The notes beneath the pieces are model-generated. The model searched no databases, was not told the origin of the DNA, and saw nothing but the letters and a program-made list of their open reading frames with translations. Of a DNA stretch of 64,000 nucleotides, positions 57,405-64,000 are shown piece by piece (position 1 is the stretch's first letter; the number at the start of each line of letters is the position of its first letter). Source of the DNA: Linanthus parryae (lineage: Eukaryota > Streptophyta > Magnoliopsida > Ericales > Polemoniaceae); the NCBI GenBank assembly GCA_023055425.1, contig JALGPY010000001.1, positions 112,325,057 to 112,389,056 on the forward strand. The letters run 5' to 3'. A program made the translations under genes and the position numbers.

Positions 57405-58034
57405 TTTACCGAATGCAAATACATATAGTGACATGAGAAACAATGCACATGAAAGCGTTCAATTTCTTCATTATCATTATATATGAATTGGTGAATTTCA
57501 TCTTCTTCGTCATCTTATTTATAACTTTTGTTAGTTTCGTTTATTTTTTCATTTTACTTTCAAATTTTTAAATATTGATTTTTTATATTTGCATTGAAAA
57601 AAATGCCCAGCTTGTAGTGATGGTGTTTGGATTGAAAACTTTATCAGTTTGACATTGAAGTATTCATTGCAAATAGGGTACATTATCAGGTAGTTTTGGG
57701 GTTGCAATGTGCTAGTTTATCCAAACTGGGGGGTATGCATTATGTAATTTACTTGGGCTATTCCTGCTTTCCCCACCCACAAAAAAATAAAAATTCATTA
57801 GAGAAGAAGTAGAAGAAGTTGTACAAATCTTCACAAAGAACACAAATGAAAGAATTAGAGAGAAAAGGGAAATAAGTTGAAAGGAAGAAAAGAAACGTGG
57901 TCCATTCTCAAACAAAATATGTAACGAGTAGTGTACATATGCATTGTATTACTTAAACTAAAGCCCTTGTATTTGTAATACACTATATGTTTTAGCCTTG
58001 TTACAAACTACACTCGCATCCCTATAGCTCAACA
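57405..58034 (-). mobile_element. Minus-strand copia 3' LTR remnant (end uncertain)
   Basis: On the minus strand a purine-rich tract (CTTGAGGGGGCA) is followed by TGTTGAGCTATAGGGATGCG at 58034, the expected PPT/LTR junction of a copia element. TATA-like sequence follows (CATATAGTGTATTACAAATA). The far end of the LTR was not located and may be anywhere between about 57.4 and 57.7 kb. Confidence 0.5.
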
Positions 58035-58330
58035 TGCCCCCTCAAGCTGAGATAGTGCAAACAATTGAAGCTTTGACAAAGATGGAGTAAAATACAGTGT
58101 AAGTAAACTATAGTGTATTTGGAGCTTTATCGAACACATCTGCAAGCTGGGAAGAACTTGACACATGATGATCTATAACTTATTTGCATCAAATGTTTCT
58201 CAAACAAAATGGAAATAATACCTCAATGTTCTTTTTTTCTCTAACATAAGCAGCATAATTGGTAGCCATAGAAATAGGTGTGGGATTATCACGTAGCAAA
58301 ACATGAGATTGTGGGAATTGAATCCCAAAT
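58035..58330 (-). pseudogene. Copia RNase H relic, minus strand
   Basis: Translated minus-strand patches match the end of copia pol: RDNPTPISMATNYAAYVREK (equivalent to the CDN.SAI..A.NP..H.R.KH region), then a stop, then in another frame SSSQLADVFDKAP (equivalent to the conserved DQLADVFTKAL). Stops and frameshifts make it clearly dead. DNA further upstream (58331-58602) is probably more of the same relic but too decayed to align. Confidence 0.65.
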
Positions 58331-58602
58331 CTTGAGAAAAAGTGCAACTGTTTTACTTCAGTACTCTGCTTACGTGGAAGCTCACTTCTTAGAAATCTAG
58401 GAATTCAAGTTGGTGCCCGCAAAATATGATACCTTGTTGTTGATCTTCTGGTATCATGTTCTCCTCCTCAATCTGTGTCACATTATACACAGACATCACA
58501 TGAACTCTTCCAGAAGCACAAGAAATGAAAAATGTATCCTCAACGTATCTTAGAATTGACCAAGTTTACCCTGAGCATACCTAAGAATTGTTTTTAAGTT
58601 GT
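58331..58602. other. Decayed DNA, probably copia-derived
   Basis: Lies between the RNase H relic and the solo LTR. Minus-strand patches are weakly pol-like but not convincing. Confidence 0.35.
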
Positions 58603-60372
58603 TGACGCGATTTCTTAACACGTATGCACAAGTGCACGTTCAAGTAATATAGGGGTGGTATTTCAACCCCGAGTTATCGATCCCACGAGGACAGACTTGA
58701 TACTATTTAATTATACGATTTATTTAAAGTATGGTACAAGGAGGAAAATTGAGTGATTAAAAGAGTTGTCACCCCCAAACAAGCGAATGAATTAAAATAA
58801 CAGCTAGACTAATATTTTTGTATTATTTTTATAATGAAGAAATCAAATACGAAGAAACTAGGCGATCTCTAGATCACCAAGGGCTATAGACGAATTCTGG
58901 TTCAGCTAGGTAACACTTCAATCCTTTTCTAGTTCAGCCGGGTAATAGGCTATGACAATATCTTGTCGGTCTCATGTCATTTTACGTCCCTGTTAACTAC
59001 AATCTCCTCTCGGTCTCATGTTTTCTACCGATCCGTTCTAGCATGTCACCTACTGGTACGATAACGGGTCACGTTGGTCCATCGTTTCACGGAAATGCTG
59101 AATAATCCTACCGAATCTACCCACACTAAGGCCAATCCAAACACTTCTCCTTTTCGGTCTCGGTGATTCGGGATTGTGTTCAAGTTCTCGTCACAATTAG
59201 GGTGAGTCACTGTCGTGCACTCATCTAATTAGCTAGTACGTCCGGGTAGCTACTCCATTCATACTAAAGATTAAGCATAGAACAAGAAGATGTAACTCGA
59301 ATAAGCATTAACATTAAGCAATATTTACTCTACGAAGAACCTAGTTTTCATGAATATCAAATCCTAACCAAGTCGTGTCAATAGACAAGATTCAATGATA
59401 AGTACAATAAACTAAGTACTTGTTCAATAAATCAAGTCACAAGCATGAAACAAGGTCCACAAATCCGGGTAAATTAACTGTCTACATAACCCTATGCTCT
59501 CTAGAGAAGCCTAGCAAAAAGTTCAGCTACGCGAGTTAAACAAAGTAAAACAAGCGAGTTTCTCCATAACAAAGATTGAGAGAAGAAGAGGAACTCAAAC
59601 CCTAGGCTTCAATGGAGTTCTTGAGTCCGATCCCGTCGTCCCCTTTGTTCTCCTCTAACGTGAGTCCCCTGAATCGTGCTCCTCCTCTTTAGGTTTTAGG
59701 GTGCATTAGTTAATCATGAAACAACTATTAATTAATAACCTTAAAGCCCCTCCTAATTGCCGTGAGTGTGCTGGTCCTGCCTTCAAATCACACGACCACA
59801 TAATCATGATCGTGCGATCTCCTGGAGAATGGCGTCTCTGCTCCTTTGTCTGATCGTGCGACCACAATTTCTGATCGTGCGATCAACTTCTGATCCTATG
59901 TATGATCGTGCGATCAACTTCTGGTCCTGCGATCAACTTCTGGTCGTACAAGTTAGTGAGTTGGTAAAAATTTCTCCTCCGAATTTGGCTAAGAATGGAG
60001 AGGGGGGTTAAAGTGTCATTACACTAACTTGATTAAATGACACTTGCCTCCCCTCTCCATGTCTTTACATCATTTTCTTCACGATTTCCTATCCGTTTTA
60101 GCTCCCGACTAATATCCAACACTCGTTTTTCCTCTCCGCTTCATCTCCTAATCTCCGTTTCCTGTCAAAACAACACGAAACACAACCCGTGCGATCAAAC
60201 GTGATAAAAATACATAAATCATACGAGAAACGCTAGGATTAACAAACTAACGCCTAGAGATAAACTTCTACATTTTCTCTCTAATCATAGTGTAATACTA
60301 AGATTATCAAATCGGAAAGCACGCAAACGATATAAAACTTGCAAGAAATATAACTCTAATAGAGAGTTATCA
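58603..60372 (-). mobile_element. Athila-like solo LTR, minus strand (1770 bp)
   Basis: On the minus strand it starts TGATAACTCTCTATTAGAG (60372 downward), forming an 8-bp terminal hairpin like those of gypsy-1 and gypsy-2. It ends ATCGCGTCA (58603). Near its end GGGATCGATAACTCGGGG parallels GGGATCGATAATCCGAGTCG of gypsy-1. Flanking 5-mers GTTGT (58598-58602) and GCTGT (60373-60377) are a target duplication with one mismatch. No internal region remains, as expected after LTR-LTR recombination. It carries its own palindrome family. Confidence 0.8.
59808..59934. repeat. Palindrome array in the minus-strand solo LTR
   Basis: GATCGTGCGATC at 59808-59819, 59873-59884 and 59904-59915, with variants GATCGTGCGACC (59852-59863) and GGTC.TGCGATC (59922-59934). 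They are separated by CAACTTCTG-type spacers. On the minus strand an AT-rich TTATTAATTAATAG lies about 70 bp downstream. Confidence 0.85.
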
Positions 60373-60377
60373 GCTGT

Positions 60378-61761
60378 AGAAAATCTAATTTCTTTGACTT
60401 GTGATATTCTGACAAATGATATTCATTGCATGCTAATGTCAATCCTTGTAATTGTGAGATATTGCAAACCATCCACACATTGCTGCTAAACTAATTAACA
60501 TCTTTAAAGAACTGTCACTATAAGAGTCACAAAATTGGAGATGTGGATCAGCCCTTGTTCTACATTTCTCCAAAAGAATTTCCACTGCTTATTTGAAAGT
60601 AGTTGAAAAAAAATTAATGATGAATGTGCACCTCTATTTCATCGATCAGTGTAAGAAATATATATTTTAACTATAAACGTGTGTATAGTTACACACACAA
60701 ACATCTACATAATAAGATAGAGCAATGTAGATTTCGTACATTTCAAATGAGATATTAAATATTTATACTTTATTAAGATATGACCCCATACACTTTTGTA
60801 AAGCCTACAATGATCCATTTTTTTAATAAAAAAGCATTTATCAAATCATGAAATGCCTCATAACCATCATGAAAATAACTAATACCGGTCAACTTCATTG
60901 TATTTATAGCTTGACCCACAGACTTCACAAAAATGTAAAACTTACTGTACATTATACAGACAATGTTAAAATAAAACATAACATATTCATTTTGTTCAAT
61001 TTATATATGACACATGATTATTTTTGATATTGCATTTAGGCAAGTGCAATATCTAGTATACATATATATATATATATATATCACATGTAATTACTATTAA
61101 AACTATTAAAATGTTATTAATTGACATAAGCTAACCATTATGAATAAGAAATTGATGAGAAATATACATTTTCATTTTTTTACATAATATATAAGATTAA
61201 ATTTTATTATAGTTCAGTGTTGTTATAAAAACGAAGAAGAACACGTTTATATTATTAAATTATAGTGAACATTAGGAACTAAAAAGAAGAATCGTTGCAC
61301 ACTTATGAGACATGTTTGATCAAGTAGATCATACTATTGGCGAATAAGATACTTTGTATAGAATTCTGATCTCTCAATAAATTGTTTTGATATATGATTT
61401 TTCTTATGTTTGTAATGTAACACTCAAGTAAAATGTTCACTGTGTTTCAATAATTTTTAATATTGAACGTCAGAGATTTAAATTATTATAATAAATTGAA
61501 TATTTAAAAAGTTACATTGTACTGAACACTGTTTATTTTAAATTAGTATATCAAAAAAGTTGTACTTAAATTTCCCCCAATTAGCTATTTGTTTTCTAAC
61601 CTTGTCCAAATTCACAATTGGACATCACTCCTCCATTGTACGTCACAAAAGCAGAACTTCCTCTCGTACGTCAAGAACCCTGTTTTGTTGTTTTGCTTGA
61701 GCAAGACATGGTACATACACAACAAACAAGTGTTATTAATATGTAAACACAAAATTCATAA
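60378..61761. other. AT-rich intergenic DNA
   Basis: No gene recognised. An (AT)n microsatellite occupies about 61062-61081. Confidence 0.45.
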
Positions 61762-61770
61762 AAAAATAAA

Positions 61771-63499
61771 GGGTAAAAGACACCGACCACCCCTGAGTTT
61801 AGGAAGAACCCACCCCGCTACCCTGTGTTTTGGATAAAGACACCCCGCACCCAAATAACGGAATATTTCGTGGACAGTTTGCACCCTTCTGTTAGGTTCC
61901 GTTAAACAGTAAATGATATATATTTTTCGGACCATATTACCCCTGTTTTATTTCTTTTTTGTCCATGTGTATCTTCAAGAATAACAAGAACACCAACACC
62001 AAAAAAAGATCAAACACCAAGTTCTTAGTGTTCTTGAGCAACACCGACACCACCACCACCACCACCACTAATCGGATGTAGATCAAGTGCAATTTTGAGA
62101 GACGGGAAACTTTTACATCCTTACTCTATTTTTGAGCGATTTCAGATGATTACTCACTACTTATTGGATTTTAGAAGAAATACAACCCCAAAACAATGGT
62201 GAAGGAGCAATGGAAGGTGAAAGAAAGCACGATGAAGTCAGAGGGAATTAAGACCACCTCTCAAAAAACAGACACAAATCTCATCCAAAATGATGAGAGG
62301 CACATAGGCAACAACAAGGAGAAAAATTGAAGACGCAAAGCAAGAATTTACTTGACCCAAATAGAAAAACCCAGTGACAACCACATGAGAGCTGAACAAA
62401 GTTATTCGAAGGAATAACAAGGAACCCAAATTTAACCCCAGCCCTAATCGAAGAGAGACGTAGCCATAGCCAAATCAGGTAGAACGGAATGGTGTGAGAG
62501 AGATAGTGGTGTAAAACCACCACACAACAGTTGAGAGCAGCACAACATCAAAATAAAACCACTACTTTCCTTTTGATCGGAAGAGCCACCGAACACAACA
62601 CAGTAGAAAACAACTCAGGCATCAGAGAGCGAGAGAGAGAGAGAGAAAAGAGAAGAGATGGGTGGAGAGGGAACGCCGATACGCATCTCTATTTATCTCC
62701 CATGGGTGGTCCAAATCCGGAAACAGGGGAGCGATTCACCGTCAAGTGCCACCGTCATGGCAACCCCATCCGTCGTCCGCCGCTGGATCTACTACGTTTA
62801 CAGGACCTACGGTCATCTCCACCGCAAACTCGTCGTCGGTCTCGGCGTCCAGTGGCGCTTTGAGTTGGCAGAAACTGCCTCGTCTTCCAGCTCTACCACG
62901 CGCCGTCAATCCCTCGCGAATCGAGCTGGCAAATCTGGTCGACATCCGCCACTTTGCGGCGGAGTTGAGGGGTTTCAGGAAGCATGCGGGATGGCGAAGC
63001 TAGCGTAGGGTATTTTGGATCTGGACGGCGTTGAGAAGCCGAAATCGGTGGGGAGGAGCAGATATTGTATGCTTGTCTGGATGCGTTCCTTCCCTTCGCC
63101 ATGGGGAAGGAGCTCAAGGTCTGGGAATGGGGTTTCTGATATAGAATCTTCTGGAAACCCTGCAATTTGAACCGAATTGGTCTCTGCCTCTGTTTATCTC
63201 CCATGGGTTTGGATCTGGGTATCGAAGGTGAGGGTGAAGAAGAGGGAGGCGACAGTGAGAGATAGAGGCGAAGAGAGAGAGAGAGAGGGATTATGTTAGA
63301 AATGAAGGAGAGAGATGGGTTAGGGTCATATATAGGGGGTAATTTTATAAAACTTTAGGGGTAAAATGGTCTTTGTTCTCTTGCTGTTAGTTACCTGTTA
63401 GTCTCCATCCAAAAAAAAGTGCTGAGTGTCTTTATCCAAAACACAGGGTAGCGGGGTGGGATTTTCCCTAAACTCAGGGGTGGTCAGTGTCTTTTACCC
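61771..63499. mobile_element. Non-autonomous Mutator-like element (MULE) with GC-rich cargo
   Basis: The ~75-bp terminal inverted repeats begin GGGTAAAAGACAC.GACCAC and include CCCGCTACCCTGTGTTTTGG on both ends. The 9-bp target duplication AAAAATAAA is exact at 61762-61770 and 63500-63508. Long TIRs plus a 9-bp duplication are diagnostic of Mutator-like elements. No transposase is present. The interior holds a (CAC)n run (about 62048-62066), a (GA)n run (62626-62648) and a GC-rich block at about 62650-63130 with several overlapping short frames on both strands. The block could be a captured gene fragment (Pack-MULE), but I recognise no domain. Confidence 0.85.
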
Positions 63500-63508
63500 A
63501 AAAATAAA

Positions 63509-63911
63509 TGGTTAAAAAAATGAAGAAGTATAAAGTAATACACTTGCCTTGCTTGCTTGTTCTTTCTTGGATGATCTTAGCTAAAGAGAGAGCTTTGAGT
63601 GTGGAGTGATGAAATTGTGTTGTGGGGATGACAGTAAATAGCAACTGAGAATGTCATGGGGGGGGGGGGGAGCTTTTGGGGGAAACTATTGGAGGGAAAT
63701 AAGAGGAGGGAGTTATTGGAGGAAGTAATTGGATGGAAGACTTTATCAAGGCTAGTTATTGGAAGTTGACTAGGTTGTTGGAAAAAAATAGGTAATGTTT
63801 GTTCATATTTTATGTCAAGAAACGAACACTGGGTTTATTTTTGACCATGTAGAGGGGTGCGAATTGTCTTCAGGCAACCACCAAATATTAGAAAATTTCA
63901 ACTTCATTTCC
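63509..63911. other. Intergenic DNA with poly(G)
   Basis: AT-rich spacer with a G run at about 63658-63671. No gene recognised. Confidence 0.45.
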
Positions 63912-63978
63912 ATGGGGGTGAAAATTGTCCAGATGAACAGTAAAAATGGGGGTGAAAATTGTCCAGATGAACAGTGTC
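63912..63978. repeat. 34-bp tandem repeat at the window edge
   Basis: ATGGGGGTGAAAATTGTCCA followed by GATGAACAGT occurs twice with a 34-bp period, and a third partial copy (GGGGGTGGTATTTGTCCAGG) runs into the window end. It may be the sub-terminal repeat of another TIR element continuing beyond the window. Confidence 0.7.
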
Positions 63979-64000
63979 CGGGGGTGGTATTTGTCCAGGT

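Noticed and set aside
62531..63204. Overlapping frames of 67-116 codons inside the MULE
   Set aside because: They compete on both strands in a GC-rich block and none shows a domain; kept only as possible captured cargo.

Overview
The window is nuclear DNA from a flowering plant. It holds spliced and single-exon plant genes (a DHNA-CoA thioesterase with GT/AG introns and a NAC-domain protein) in AT-rich DNA, buried in plant-type LTR retrotransposons (Angela/Tork-like Ty1/copia and Athila-like Ty3/gypsy), MITEs, SINE-like units and a Mutator-like element. The species cannot be told from the sequence alone.

Layout. 1-3.7 kb: AT-rich DNA with an array of about eight ~125-bp tandem units, whose last unit is split by a GC-rich hAT-like MITE. 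3.7-11.3 kb: an orphan first exon of a DHNA-CoA thioesterase gene, a decayed copia fragment followed by an inverted LTR fragment, a GC-rich stretch of unknown origin, a SINE-like unit, and a complete non-autonomous LTR element with exact GTTTG target duplications. 11.2-16.4 kb: the two credible host genes, a three-exon peroxisomal DHNA-CoA thioesterase (vitamin K1 pathway; C-terminal AKL) and a short divergent NAC gene. 16.6-19.2 kb: two MITE copies head to tail, then an A-B-A'-B structure whose 388-bp arms A and A' look identical and inverted.

20.4-38.6 kb: a copia element with 1400-bp LTRs whose 5' LTR is split by a nested 9.8-kb Athila-like element (gypsy-1; TSD GAAAC). Gypsy-1 keeps gag, protease and the integrase tail, fused in frame, but has lost RT, RNase H and the integrase core. 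38.6-52.8 kb: gypsy-2, a 14.2-kb Athila-like element with TSD ACCAC, two 1614-bp LTRs in which I see one difference, an unbroken 1830-aa gag-pol and a 434-aa accessory ORF. It is the youngest insertion and may be competent. 53.5-57.4 kb: a large putative solo LTR. 57.4-60.4 kb: a minus-strand copia relic and a third Athila-like solo LTR, also minus strand. 61.8-63.5 kb: a MULE-type element with ~75-bp terminal inverted repeats and an exact 9-bp TSD.

Most interesting signal: all three Athila-like LTRs carry an array of short palindromes whose sequence is private to each family (TGCGTATATACGCA, GTCTTCGTGCGAAGAC, GATCGTGCGATC). In each case the array ends about 70-85 bp upstream of a TATA-like site. 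In both full-length elements a second array lies downstream of pol. The palindrome sequence changes between families while the symmetry and position are kept, which suggests a functional cis system (dimeric-factor binding or RNA/DNA hairpins) that I cannot match to a named feature. Gypsy-2 also has ten W-box cores just upstream of its LTR palindromes.
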